44,765 nucleotides of DNA from Halomonas alkalisoli (lineage in GTDB: Bacteria > Pseudomonadota > Gammaproteobacteria > Pseudomonadales > Halomonadaceae), in assembly GCF_021412585.1 (NCBI RefSeq), contig NZ_JAKCMI010000008.1:1-44765 (forward strand), given 5' to 3'. A program made the translations under genes and the position numbers. Positions 24,501-32,005 of the stretch are shown one piece after another. The number at the start of each line of letters is the position of its first letter. Position 1 is the stretch's first letter. Under the pieces are notes generated by a model. That model was not told where the DNA came from and searched no databases. It was given only the letters and a program-made list of their open reading frames with translations.

Positions 24501-25263
24501 AGCCCCAGGCGATGATGTAGCCGGAGTTGTACCAGTCGGCGGACTCGGGCACGTCGGTCTGCTCGCCCCAGGTCTGGGGGCTGGCCGGCGGCAGGTCGCA
24601 GTACCAGTCGTAGAAGCTCATGCAGACGCCGCCGATCAGCGACAGGTAGCGGCTGCCCGCGGCGTAGCTGACCATCGACATGGCGGGAATCGGCGAGAAG
24701 CCGATGATGCGGTCCGGGCCGTACTGCTTGGCGGTGTAGACGTTGGAGGCGGCGATCAGCTCGTTGAGCTCGTCCCAGTTGGCCCGCACGAAGCCGCCCA
24801 TGCCGCGGGCACGCTTGTACAGCTTGGTCTTGGCCGGGTCCTCGACGATGGAGGCCCAGGCGTCGACCGGATCCGGCTTCTCCTTGAGGGCGTCGCGCCA
24901 CAGCTTGAGCAGCGGCTTGCGGACCAGCGGGTACTTGAGGCGGTTGGCGCTGTACATGTACCAGGAGTAGCTGGCGCCACGCGGGCAGCCCCGCGGCTCG
25001 TGGTTGGGCAGGTCCGGGCGGGTGCGCGGGTAATCGGTCTGCTGGGTCTCCCAGGTGACCAGGCCGTTCTTGACGTAGATCTTCCAGCTGCAGGAGCCGG
25101 TGCAGTTCACGCCATGGGTGCTGCGCACGACCTTGTCATGCTGCCAGCGCTGACGGTAGCCGTCCTCCCAGCCCCGGGACTCGTCGCGGGCCTCGCCATG
25201 CTCGTTGGCGAAGGGCTCGCGCGCCTTGCGGAAGAAATTCAGCCGATCTAAGAAGTGACTCAT
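21499..25263 (-). CDS. narG: Respiratory nitrate reductase alpha subunit NarG
   Basis: A 1254-residue catalytic subunit that reduces nitrate to nitrite at a bis-MGD molybdenum site on the cytoplasmic face. The His/Cys set for the FS0 cluster is in STHGVNCTGSCSWKIYVKNG with the last cysteine in NHEPRGCPRGASYSW. The molybdenum-ligand aspartate region is ESADWYNSGYIIAWGSNVPQ. It has no Tat signal, as in membrane-bound NarGHI. A frame open to 25308 exists, but the ATG at 25263 (MSHFLDRLNFF) has GGAG seven bases upstream and matches family N-termini. It is first in narGHJI and lies 208 bp after the NarK-like gene. Confidence 0.98.
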   Translation of the reverse strand: MSHFLDRLNFFRKAREPFANEHGEARDESRGWEDGYRQRWQHDKVVRSTHGVNCTGSCSWKIYVKNGLVTWETQQTDYPRTRPDLPNHEPRGCPRGASYSWYMYSANRLKYPLVRKPLLKLWRDALKEKPDPVDAWASIVEDPAKTKLYKRARGMGGFVRANWDELNELIAASNVYTAKQYGPDRIIGFSPIPAMSMVSYAAGSRYLSLIGGVCMSFYDWYCDLPPASPQTWGEQTDVPESADWYNSGYIIAWGSNVPQTRTPDAHFFTEVRYKGTKTVSITPDYAEVSKLTDEWLSVKQGTDAALGMAMGHVILKEFHLDNPSAYFTEYVRKYSDMPFLVELEAREDGSYAPGRQMRASDFDANMGQDNNPEWKTVAWDETRDQLVVPRGSIGFRWGETGDEVGKWNLESLDAEGTEIKPLLTLAEHHDDVARVAFPYFGGIIHEHFDHVAGNELLFHSLPAKRLKKADGTEILAVTVFDLMCANYGIDRGFGKEGEDDGATSYDQVRPYTPAWQEKITGVPAEQVARIAREFADNANKTQGRSMIIVGAAMNHWYHMDMNYRGLINMLVMCGCIGQSGGGWAHYVGQEKLRPQTGWTPLAFGLDWQRPPRHMNSTSFFYNHSSQWRYEKLEIKEILSPLAKAEDYPGSLIDFNVRSERMGWLPSAPQLGTNPLRLAKAAEAAGMSTKDYAVQQLKSGELAFAAEDPDNAQNFPRNMFIWRSNLLGSSGKGHEYMLKYLLGTRHGIQGKDLGDFGGQKPQEVKWHDEAPEGKLDLVVTLDFRMSSTCLYSDIVLPTATWYEKDDLNTSDMHPFIHPLTAATDPAWESRSDWDIYKGIAKAFSKVCVGHLGEETDLVTLPHQHDSPAELAQVEVRDWKKGECEMIPGKTMPALIEVKRNYPETYERFTSVGPLLESIGNGGKGIAWNTDSEVELLGKLNHCKLDGPHKGRPLIETAIDAAEMILTLAPETNGQVAVKAWDALSKITGRDHTHLARPKQEEKIRFRDVVAQPRKIISSPTWSGLEDEHVSYNAGYTNVHEMIPWRTVSGRQQFYQDHPWMRAFGESLLVYRPPINTKTVTGFDLPEDNGYPTKALNWITPHQKWGIHSTYSDNLLMLTLNRGGPVVWMSETDAQEIGIEDNDWIELYNANGAITARAIVSQRVKAGMVMMYHAQERNVNVPGSEVTKTRGGMHNSVTRVCPKPTHMIGGYAQLSYSFNYYGTVGSNRDEFVLIRKMKRIDWLDGEGNDSVQEAVK

Positions 25264-25471
25264 GGTCGTCTCCAGGCTCCTTGAAGTGATACGTGGCCCC
25301 CGGGCCACCTCGTCTGCCGTGCCGCGCTGTGTGTGTCACAGACCGCCCGACAGGCAAGTTCATGGAGAGGATTCTGGAGGAACGACAAGCGGATTACTGC
25401 CCGGTTACCTCCATATACACCCCAACTACCCACAAGGTGATAGGTGCCCGAAAGAAAGGGGATAAGGCCCG
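25264..25471 (-). promoter_or_regulatory. narG upstream region with degenerate NarL-like heptamers
   Basis: This 208-bp gap between the NarK-like gene and narG should hold the narG promoter. Three TAC-type heptamers close to the NarL consensus TACYYMT stand together between about 25415 and 25435: TACCTCC, TACACCC and TACCCAC, each with one or two mismatches. I found no FNR/DNR box better than half a site. The operon may also be read from the promoter of the upstream transporter gene. Confidence 0.35.
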
Positions 25472-26755
25472 TCAGGAAGGGGCGCCGGCGCGGGAAGCGG
25501 GGTCCCAGAGCATGACCAGCATGCACAGCGCCAGCGCGGCGTAGAGGAACATGAAGCCGGCGGTGCGCAGGCCGATCCACTCGTTGCCGAACACGAACAT
25601 CAGCGGCAGCAGCGCGGCGAAGAGCCCACCCAGGGCCAGCGCCAGGCCACCGGCCCGCGACATGTCATCGCCGTGGTCGCGGTGCAGCAGGCACATCAGG
25701 CTGCCCTTGCCGATGCCCATGGCCAACCCCATCACCGCCAGCAGGCCGATGAATCCCCACAGGGGCATGGAGAAGCGCAGGGCCAGGTCGCCGTGCACGC
25801 CATGGATCTGCATGGTGAAATCGGGGTAGGAGAGCAGGAACAGGCAGGCCATCACGCAGGCGCTGACCCACCAGCGCAGATCGCGGAAGTCGCGCCGGTC
25901 GGCCAGGGCACCTCCCACGATCTGCCCCAGGCCACCCGGCAGGGTGAACAGCAGCGCCCAGAGTGCCGCGCTCTTCAGCGGCAGCTGGTACTGGGCCGCC
26001 AGGTAGGCGGGCAGCCATAGCGCCAGCGCCACGAAGGCGCCGTAGAAGAAGCTGTAGTAGAGGGCCAGGCGACAGACGGCCGGCGCGGGCAAGCCATCGC
26101 GCCAACGCCCCGCAGTCGGTGGTGGCGCCTCGTCGAGGACATCTGCATCGGGCAGCTCGGCGTGCGTCTCGTCCTCGGCGAACAGCCACAGCAGCCCCGC
26201 CACCAGCAGTATCGGCAGCAGGAAGAGCTTGGGCGCCATGGGCCAGCCGTAGGCCTGGCTGATCAGCGGCAACAGGAAATAGGTGAGCCCGGCACCCAGC
26301 ATGCCGGCGCCGTAGAGCCCCAGCGCCAGGCCGGCGTGACGGCGTGGGCAGAGGGCGGAAACGTAGACCAGGCCCGCCGCCAATGAGCCGGCACCCAAAC
26401 CGAGCCCGGCCCCCGCCAGCAGGAAGTCGCCGTACTCCCGGGAGTGGGCGATACCCCACAGGAAGGGGCAGATCAGCAGCAGACAGCCGATCATCACCCG
26501 TCGGCCGCCGACGCGATCCGCCAGGACCGCCAGGGGCAGGGCCGACAGTGCGCCGGTAAGCATCGGCATGGCCAGCAGCACGGCGAACTGCACCTCGCCG
26601 AAATTCAGCGCACTCTTCAACTCGACGCCCAGCACGGCGAAGATGGTCCAGCTGGCGAACACCAGCGCAAAGGCAAGGGGCGACAGCAGCACGACCACCA
26701 GCGAACGATAGTCGCCCTGCAGGCCCATCGCGGGGGCTTTTCCGGCAGGCATCAT
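25472..26755 (-). CDS. MFS transporter, NarK-like (NNP family)
   Basis: A 427-residue transporter with twelve predicted membrane segments. It opens SLVVVLLSPLAFALVFASWTIFAVLGVEL and has LADRVGGRRVMIG after helix 3 and GLGLGAGSLAAGLVYVSALCP in the position of the NNP nitrate signature. The signature is less canonical than in the other three transporters here, so substrate preference (nitrate uptake or nitrite export) is uncertain. It lies upstream of narG on the same strand and is divergent from narX. The start is not decided by a strong ribosome site: ATGs at 26755, 26752 and 26728 are possible. Confidence 0.8.
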   Translation of the reverse strand: MMPAGKAPAMGLQGDYRSLVVVLLSPLAFALVFASWTIFAVLGVELKSALNFGEVQFAVLLAMPMLTGALSALPLAVLADRVGGRRVMIGCLLLICPFLWGIAHSREYGDFLLAGAGLGLGAGSLAAGLVYVSALCPRRHAGLALGLYGAGMLGAGLTYFLLPLISQAYGWPMAPKLFLLPILLVAGLLWLFAEDETHAELPDADVLDEAPPPTAGRWRDGLPAPAVCRLALYYSFFYGAFVALALWLPAYLAAQYQLPLKSAALWALLFTLPGGLGQIVGGALADRRDFRDLRWWVSACVMACLFLLSYPDFTMQIHGVHGDLALRFSMPLWGFIGLLAVMGLAMGIGKGSLMCLLHRDHGDDMSRAGGLALALGGLFAALLPLMFVFGNEWIGLRTAGFMFLYAALALCMLVMLWDPASRAGAPS

Positions 26756-26829
26756 GAACGGTGGGTCCGAGGGAGTGGTCCAACGAATTCTCGGCACCCT
26801 GGCCCACAGCGTCAAAAGGGCAAGCGAGG

Positions 26830-26897
26830 TACCCCTTCAGGGAGAGCCGGCGCTACCTAATAGGGTAAGGTGCAGTGACTACCCTCTGGGTTATAGT
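26830..26897. promoter_or_regulatory. narX/transporter divergent promoter with NarL-type heptamers
   Basis: Four NarL-like heptamers cluster here. TACCCCT at 26830-26836 matches the consensus TACYYMT fully. TACCTAA (26854-26860) has one mismatch and abuts the inverted TAGGGTA (26861-26867), and TACCCTC (26880-26886) is weaker. TATAGT at 26892-26897 is a good -10 for narX, 43 bp before its start. The arrangement suggests that NarL controls its own operon and the divergent transporter. Confidence 0.5.
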
Positions 26898-26939
26898 GAA
26901 TGCCCACCCCCCGCAACGCTCCGGAGACCTCATCTGGCG

Positions 26940-28832
26940 ATGAAACTGCTGCAACGCTCCCTGGTGGCCCGCATCGTGGCCTCGCTGCTGGCGATCAGTG
27001 CGATGGCGCTGATCAGCATCGTGGTGACCATGGCGGTGGCCGGGGGTAGCCGTGGCGACGCCGCGGCCATCAACGTGGCGGGCTCGCTGCGCATGAATAC
27101 CTATCAGATCGTCGCCGCCCTGCAGCGCTACGAGCGGATACCCTCGATGGATCATCAGGCTGCGGTGTACGTGCTCAAGCGTCGCTTCGAGGAGCGCCTC
27201 GCCAGCGACGAACTGACCGGCGCGATTCCCGTCTCCGAGGCCCATGAGCTGCGCCGCCAGTACCGCCTGGTGCTGTCTCGTTGGCACAACGAGCTGGCCC
27301 CCGAGGTGAGCGAAGCCGTAGCCAGCCAGTACGTGCGCATCGACCCGCTCAATCGGGCCCTCGATGGACTGGTGGGCGAGATCGACACCATGGTCAACCA
27401 GCTCGAGCAGAATACCGAAGCCAAGATTCGCCTGCTCAGCGCACTGCAGATCCTGTTCCTGGGATTGACCGCCGTGGTGCTGATCATTGCCCTCTACGAT
27501 ATTCGTCACAATCTGGTGGCGCCGCTGCGCCAGCTGATGGTGCTGGCCCGGGAAGCCGCACGGCGCAATTTTTCCCAGCGCACCCGGCTCAGCGGCAGCG
27601 ACGAACTGGCGATGCTCGGCCGCACCTTCGACAACATGGCGGAGCAACTGGCCTCGAGCTATGCCGAGCTGGAAGAGCGGGTGGCCCACAAGACCCAGGA
27701 GCTGGAGCGCAGCAGCCAGGTCATGCAGGTGCTGCACGATGGCAGCCGCTGGCTCTACGGCGGCGGCAACGACCTCTGCACCAGTGCCGCCCCCATGCTG
27801 CGCCAGGTCGAGCAGTTGCTGGAGATCGGCCCCATCCGGTTGTCGCTCAACGACCCCCATGACAACCGCCAGATCCCGATCCTCGCCACCCGCTCCGCCC
27901 GGCGCCCCGAATATTGCCGCGACCATGACTGCCACGCCTGCCTGATCGACCCTAACCCCATGCGGCTGGGAGATACCGAAGAGGGTGAGTGCCTGCTGCT
28001 GCCGGTGAGCGTGGGCGAGGAGATGCTGGGCACCCTGGAGATCTGGCACCCCAAGGGGCAGCGCCTTTCCCATAGCGTACGCCGCCTGCTCAACGCCCTG
28101 GCCGACCAGCTGGCCACGGCGGTCTACCTGCAGCGCCGCATCGAGGAGGAGCAGCAGATCTCGCTGATGAACGAGCGCACCATCATCGCCCGCGAGCTGC
28201 ACGACTCCCTGGCCCAGTCGCTCTCCTACCTCAAGATGCAGGTGGCCCGGCTGGAGCGAATGCAGAGCAAGGACGCCCCCCGGGAAACCCAGGCGGCGGT
28301 GTTCGACGAGTTGCGTACCGGCCTCAACAGCGCCTATCGCCAGCTGCGCGAGCTGCTCACCACCTTCCGTCTCAAGCTTGAAGGCCCCGGCCTGCAGTCG
28401 GCCCTTCACCAGACCACGGCAGAATTCTCCGACCGCATGGGCGCCTTGGTAGAGCTGCACTACGACGTGCCGCCCCACCTGCTCAATCCCAATGAGGAGA
28501 TCCATGTCCTGCAGATCGCCAGGGAGGCCTTGAGCAATATCCACAAGCACGCCCAGGCACACTGGGCCTGCGTCACGGTACGCTTCCAGGAAGCCCGCAT
28601 CGAGCTGCGCATCGAGGACGACGGCGTGGGTCTGGCGAACGATGAGTCGCCGCCCATGCACTATGGGCTCATCATCATGCGCGACCGGGCCAACACCCTG
28701 GGCGGCGAACTGACGCTGACCAACCGCGCCGAGGGGGGAACCCGGGTCGAGCTCACCTTCACCCCGCAGACGGCGCGCCTGATCACCCGGCAGCCGTTGC
28801 CGACCGCCATCACTCAAGAGAACGGAAACTGA
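26940..28832 (+). CDS. narX: Nitrate/nitrite sensor histidine kinase NarX
   Basis: A 630-residue inner-membrane sensor. The first membrane helix (residues 11-34) leads into a periplasmic domain with the P-box INVAGSLRMNTYQIV (44-58), which binds nitrate in NarX/NarQ. The second helix is at about 168-187, followed by HAMP. A central module has cysteines 326, 331, 334 and 351. The HisKA_3 helix has phospho-acceptor His421 in ARELHDSLAQSLSYLKMQV, and an ATPase domain follows with NIHKHAQ and EDDGVGL. The ATG at 26940 starts directly before the first helix; the frame upstream is non-conserved. It is six bases ahead of narL. Confidence 0.96.
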   Translation: MKLLQRSLVARIVASLLAISAMALISIVVTMAVAGGSRGDAAAINVAGSLRMNTYQIVAALQRYERIPSMDHQAAVYVLKRRFEERLASDELTGAIPVSEAHELRRQYRLVLSRWHNELAPEVSEAVASQYVRIDPLNRALDGLVGEIDTMVNQLEQNTEAKIRLLSALQILFLGLTAVVLIIALYDIRHNLVAPLRQLMVLAREAARRNFSQRTRLSGSDELAMLGRTFDNMAEQLASSYAELEERVAHKTQELERSSQVMQVLHDGSRWLYGGGNDLCTSAAPMLRQVEQLLEIGPIRLSLNDPHDNRQIPILATRSARRPEYCRDHDCHACLIDPNPMRLGDTEEGECLLLPVSVGEEMLGTLEIWHPKGQRLSHSVRRLLNALADQLATAVYLQRRIEEEQQISLMNERTIIARELHDSLAQSLSYLKMQVARLERMQSKDAPRETQAAVFDELRTGLNSAYRQLRELLTTFRLKLEGPGLQSALHQTTAEFSDRMGALVELHYDVPPHLLNPNEEIHVLQIAREALSNIHKHAQAHWACVTVRFQEARIELRIEDDGVGLANDESPPMHYGLIIMRDRANTLGGELTLTNRAEGGTRVELTFTPQTARLITRQPLPTAITQENGN

Positions 28833-28838
28833 ATCGAT

Positions 28839-29504
28839 ATGGGCCAGCCAATCAACGAGACCCCCGCCAGTATCCTGATCATCGACGACCACCCACTGTT
28901 GCGCCGCGGCGTGGCCCAGCTGCTGGAGCTGGAGGATGACCTGGCGCTGGTCGGCGATACCGGCGAGCCCGAGGAGGGCGTACGCCTGGCCATCGAGCTG
29001 GACCCGGACATGGTACTGCTCGACCTCAACATGCCGGGCATGGACGGTATCCAGACGCTCAAGGCGCTACGCGAGGAGGGTTTCACCGGACGGGTGGTGA
29101 TGTTCACCGTTTCCGACCATGAAGAGGACCTGGTCGCCGCCCTGCGCGGCGGTGCCGATGGCTACCTGCTCAAGGACATGGAGCCCGAGGATATGGTGCG
29201 CCAGCTGCGCCAGGTGGCCCTGGGCCGCATGGTGGTGAGCGAAAGCCTCACCGCCCTGCTCGCCGAGGCGCTGCGCAACCAGCGCACCGCGCCGGCCACC
29301 CCCGACATTCATAGCCTGACCCAGCGCGAACGCGAGATCCTGCGCGAACTCGCCGCCGGGCTCTCCAACAAGCTGATCGCCCGCAAGCTCGACATCACCG
29401 AAGGGACCGTCAAGGTCCACGTCAAGCACCTGCTGAAGAAGCTCAACCTGCGTTCGCGGGTCGAAGCGGCGGTGTGGGCCGTGCAGGAAGGCATAGAACG
29501 GTAG
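28839..29504 (+). CDS. narL: Two-component response regulator NarL
   Basis: A 221-residue response regulator. The receiver domain has acidic pair DD (16-17), phosphorylated Asp62 in [12 protein letters not shown] and the lysine in [10 protein letters not shown]. The LuxR/NarL helix-turn-helix is [43 protein letters not shown]. It receives phosphate from NarX and binds TACYYMT heptamers, several of which are visible upstream of narX and narK. The gene is in one operon with narX. Its stop codon lies inside the 5' arm of a long terminator-like stem. Confidence 0.96.
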   Translation: MGQPINETPASILIIDDHPLLRRGVAQLLELEDDLALVGDTGEPEEGVRLAIELDPDMVLLDLNMPGMDGIQTLKALREEGFTGRVVMFTVSDHEEDLVAALRGGADGYLLKDMEPEDMVRQLRQVALGRMVVSESLTALLAEALRNQRTAPATPDIHSLTQREREILRELAAGLSNKLIARKLDITEGTVKVHVKHLLKKLNLRSRVEAAVWAVQEGIER

Positions 29505-29573
29505 GTTCTGTGTGGATACCTCCAAAGACTTCCAGGCGCCGCCAAGGCGCCATCCCCTTCCCTACCGTTTTTT
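29497..29573 (+). terminator. Terminator-like nested stem after narL
   Basis: AACGGTAGG (29497-29505), which contains the narL stop, pairs perfectly with CCTACCGTT (29561-29569), and the run of six T at 29568-29573 begins within the last arm. An inner GGCGCC-gccaa-GGCGCC hairpin (29535-29551) shortens the loop. The T-run directly after the outer stem argues for intrinsic termination of narXL. Confidence 0.6.
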
Positions 29574-29614
29574 ACAAAGGCTTTCATAACAGCTAGTTAG
29601 ACGCCTACCCCCGC

Positions 29615-29630
29615 TACCCCTCAAGTGGTA
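29615..29630 (+). promoter_or_regulatory. NarL 7-2-7 site upstream of narK
   Basis: TACCCCT-CA-AGTGGTA is an inverted heptamer pair with the 2-bp spacing preferred by phosphorylated NarL. The left heptamer matches TACYYMT fully and the right has one mismatch. Another near match, TACCCCC, starts at 29606. The pair is about 70 bp upstream of a possible -10, TATCTT (29684-29689). Confidence 0.7.
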
Positions 29631-29708
29631 TTCCCCTGATTTTCCAGCATTTTCGGCCAGTTTCGCCGCCCTTACGCGCGGCGTATCTTTGCGCCATACG
29701 AACCTGAA

Positions 29709-29722
29709 TTGATCCCGGTCAG
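29709..29722 (+). promoter_or_regulatory. FNR/DNR-like box near narK, weak
   Basis: TTGAT-cccg-GTCAG matches eight of ten positions of TTGATnnnnATCAA. It is only 50 bp from the narK start, and no -10-like sequence stands at the class II distance. It may act differently from the other boxes or be chance. Confidence 0.35.
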
Positions 29723-29771
29723 GCCAGTGGTCGCAAGCCGGGGTCAGCGGAGCCACCTAGGGGGAATCACC

Positions 29772-31406
29772 ATGGCCAAGACAGATGCCGATATCGGGGG
29801 GGCCGTCACGACGCCCGGCAAGACGAACGGCGATATCGAACACTGGGATATCGAGAACGACGAATTCTGGCAACGCAGCGGCAAGAAGATCGCCAACCGC
29901 AACTTGTGGATCTCCATCCCCAGCCTGCTGATGGGGTTCGCCGTCTGGATGATGTGGGGCATGATCACCACCCAGATGCAGAACCTCGGCTTCCCCTTCA
30001 CCGTGGGGGAACTGTTCACCCTGACCGCCCTGGCCGGGCTCTCGGGCGCGACCCTGCGCATCCCCGCCTCGTTCATGATCCGCATCGCCGGCGGGCGCAA
30101 CACCGTCTTCCTGACCACGGCGCTGCTGATGATACCGGCGCTCGGCACCGGCATGGCGCTGATGAACCCCGACACGCCGCTGTGGGTCTTCCAGGCCCTG
30201 GCGCTGCTCTCGGGTATCGGCGGCGGTAACTTCGCCGCCTCGATGAGCAATATCTCGACCTTCTACCCCAAGAAGCAGCAGGGCTATGCCCTGGGCATGA
30301 ATGCGGGCCTTGGCAACTTCGGCGTCACCACCATGCAGATCCTGATCCCGCTGGTGATGACCGTGGGTATCTTCGGCGCCCTCGCCGGCGGCTCCATGGA
30401 GCTGCAGAGTTCCAGCGGCACCCTGATCGGGCGCATCGAGGCGGGTACCCAGACCTGGATCCAGAACGCCGGCTTCGTCTGGCTGCTGTTCCTGGTTCCG
30501 CTGGCCTTCGCCGGCTGGTTCGGCATGAACAACCTGCGCCCCATCACCCCCAACCCCGGCACGCCGATGCAGGCCTTCGGCAAGATCCTGGGGCTCTACG
30601 CCGTCGGCGCGGTGGCCAGCATCATCGGCATGTTCGCCCTCGGCCTGCTCGGCATGTGGCTCGCCCTGCCGCTGACCATCGCGCTGACCCTGGTGCTGCT
30701 GCGCCTGATTCCCGGTGAGATCAAGCCCAACATCCAGAAGCAGTTCGCCATCTTCTCCAACAAGCACACCTGGTCGATGACGGTCCTCTATATCCTGACC
30801 TTCGGCTCCTTCATCGGCTTCTCCGCCGCCCTGCCGCTCTCGATCAACGTCATCTTCGGCAACATGATGGAAGTGGCCGCCGACGGCAGCGTGACCCGCG
30901 TAGCCAACCCCGACGGCCCCAGTGCCCTGACCTGGGCCTGGATCGGTCCCTTCGTCGGCGCCCTGATTCGCCCCATCGGCGGCTGGGTCTCCGACAAGGT
31001 GGGCGGCTCCATCGTCACCCAGGTGATCTCGGTGGTCATGGTCGTGGCTTCCGCCGTCACCGGCTACGTGATGATGCTGGCCTACAACTCCACCGACCCG
31101 AACAGCTACTTCGCCCTGTTCATGCTGCTGTTCGTGATCCTGTTCGCCGCCAGCGGCATCGGCAACGGCTCCACCTTCCGCACCATCGGCGTGATCTTCG
31201 ATCAGCACCAGAAGGGACCGGTGCTGGGCTGGACCTCCGCCGTGGCCGCCTACGGCGCCTTCATCGCCCCGCGGGTGATGGGCGAGCAGATCCAGGCCGG
31301 CACCCCCGAGCTCGCCATGTACGGCTTCGCGATCTTCTACGCGGTGTGCCTGGTGATCAACTGGTGGTTCTACCTGCGCCCCAACGCCTACGTGAAGAAT
31401 CCCTGA
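29772..31406 (+). CDS. narK: Nitrate/nitrite antiporter NarK (NarK2 type)
   Basis: A 544-residue transporter with twelve membrane segments. A polar N-terminal tail of about 35 residues precedes EFWQRSGKKIANRNLWISIPSLL, which matches the E. coli NarK entry segment. The NNP signature GIGGGNFAASMSNISTFYPKKQQGYALGMNAGLGN, arginines in ALLRIP-like and LIRPIGGWVSD segments, and the second glycine-rich motif GIGNGSTFRTIGVIF are intact. NarK exchanges nitrate for nitrite across the inner membrane during nitrate respiration. The ATG at 29772 has AGGGGGAA upstream. A NarL 7-2-7 site lies in its leader. Confidence 0.95.
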   Translation: MAKTDADIGGAVTTPGKTNGDIEHWDIENDEFWQRSGKKIANRNLWISIPSLLMGFAVWMMWGMITTQMQNLGFPFTVGELFTLTALAGLSGATLRIPASFMIRIAGGRNTVFLTTALLMIPALGTGMALMNPDTPLWVFQALALLSGIGGGNFAASMSNISTFYPKKQQGYALGMNAGLGNFGVTTMQILIPLVMTVGIFGALAGGSMELQSSSGTLIGRIEAGTQTWIQNAGFVWLLFLVPLAFAGWFGMNNLRPITPNPGTPMQAFGKILGLYAVGAVASIIGMFALGLLGMWLALPLTIALTLVLLRLIPGEIKPNIQKQFAIFSNKHTWSMTVLYILTFGSFIGFSAALPLSINVIFGNMMEVAADGSVTRVANPDGPSALTWAWIGPFVGALIRPIGGWVSDKVGGSIVTQVISVVMVVASAVTGYVMMLAYNSTDPNSYFALFMLLFVILFAASGIGNGSTFRTIGVIFDQHQKGPVLGWTSAVAAYGAFIAPRVMGEQIQAGTPELAMYGFAIFYAVCLVINWWFYLRPNAYVKNP

Positions 31407-31474
31407 TTCGAGCATCCGTGCTTCGGTGTCACGCCGGAGCACACCCCCTACCTTGCCTTCTCCGGAGGGATGTC

Positions 31475-31933
31475 ATGAAAGTCATGATCGCCTATGACGG
31501 CTCGCGAAACGCCAAGCTGGCCCTGGCCCAGACCGTCAGCCTGTTTCGCTGCAACGCCCCCACCCTGGTGCTCATCGGGGTGGCGGAAAATCCCCGCGAC
31601 GTCACCGACGCCAACGAGGATCTGTTCCAGGAGGAGTACGAGGAGCTGAAGGCCGCGCTCCAGGAGGGCGCCGATTTCGCCACCCGCGAGGAATTCGATG
31701 TCGACTGGGTCCTGGCCGAAGGCGACCCGCGCAAGATGATCCTGCGCGCCACCCAGAAGCATCGACCCGACGTGCTGGTCATCGCGCGCCACAGCAACAA
31801 GCCCGACGGCGGCATCATCGCCCAGTCGCTGAGCTACTTCGTCGACGAACTCGACTACATGACCTTCGGCAAGGTCAGTTCCTTCCTGGCCCGACGCGTC
31901 GAATGTCCGCTGTTGATACTGCCCAGCCCATGA
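31475..31933 (+). CDS. Universal stress protein (UspA family)
   Basis: A 152-residue single-domain Usp. MKVMIAYDGSRNAKLAL opens the fold. VLAEGDPRKMILRATQKHRPDVLVIARHS carries the helix before the nucleotide loop, and VECPLLILP closes it. The usual ATP-binding GxxGxxxxS loop is not clear, because the loop is lengthened (SNKPDGGIIAQSLSYFVDELDYMTFGKVSSFLARRV). GGAGGG precedes the ATG. Usp genes are common among FNR-controlled anaerobic genes. Here it lies between two nitrate transporters and is probably co-transcribed with narK. Confidence 0.9.
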   Translation: MKVMIAYDGSRNAKLALAQTVSLFRCNAPTLVLIGVAENPRDVTDANEDLFQEEYEELKAALQEGADFATREEFDVDWVLAEGDPRKMILRATQKHRPDVLVIARHSNKPDGGIIAQSLSYFVDELDYMTFGKVSSFLARRVECPLLILPSP

Positions 31934-31940
31934 GCCGGGT

Positions 31941-31972
31941 ACTGCCGTCACTCATCACTGCCGTCACTCATC
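31941..31972. repeat. 16-bp direct tandem repeat after usp
   Basis: ACTGCCGTCACTCATC occurs twice in succession (31941-31956 and 31957-31972), followed by a partial third copy. It begins eight bases after the usp stop and lies in the leader of the next transporter gene. No function can be assigned. Confidence 0.8.
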
Positions 31973-32005
31973 GCTGTCACTTTTCTCTTTCGGGATGATA
32001 CGACC

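Noticed and set aside
21652..25251. Continuous plus-strand reading frame of about 1200 codons opposite narG
   Set aside because: It is exactly antisense to narG, has a low-complexity Val/Gly/Leu/His/Asp composition and no recognisable domain. High GC content and the codon bias of narG keep the opposite frame free of stops.
25325..25350. CRP-like site (TGTG...TCACA) in the narG leader
   Set aside because: The spacing between TGTG and TCACA is too short for the 16-bp CRP site, and no left half is found at the correct distance.
29757..31442. Long minus-strand frame opposite narK
   Set aside because: Composition is dominated by Gly, His, Asp and Gln with no motif. It is antisense to a clear twelve-helix transporter.
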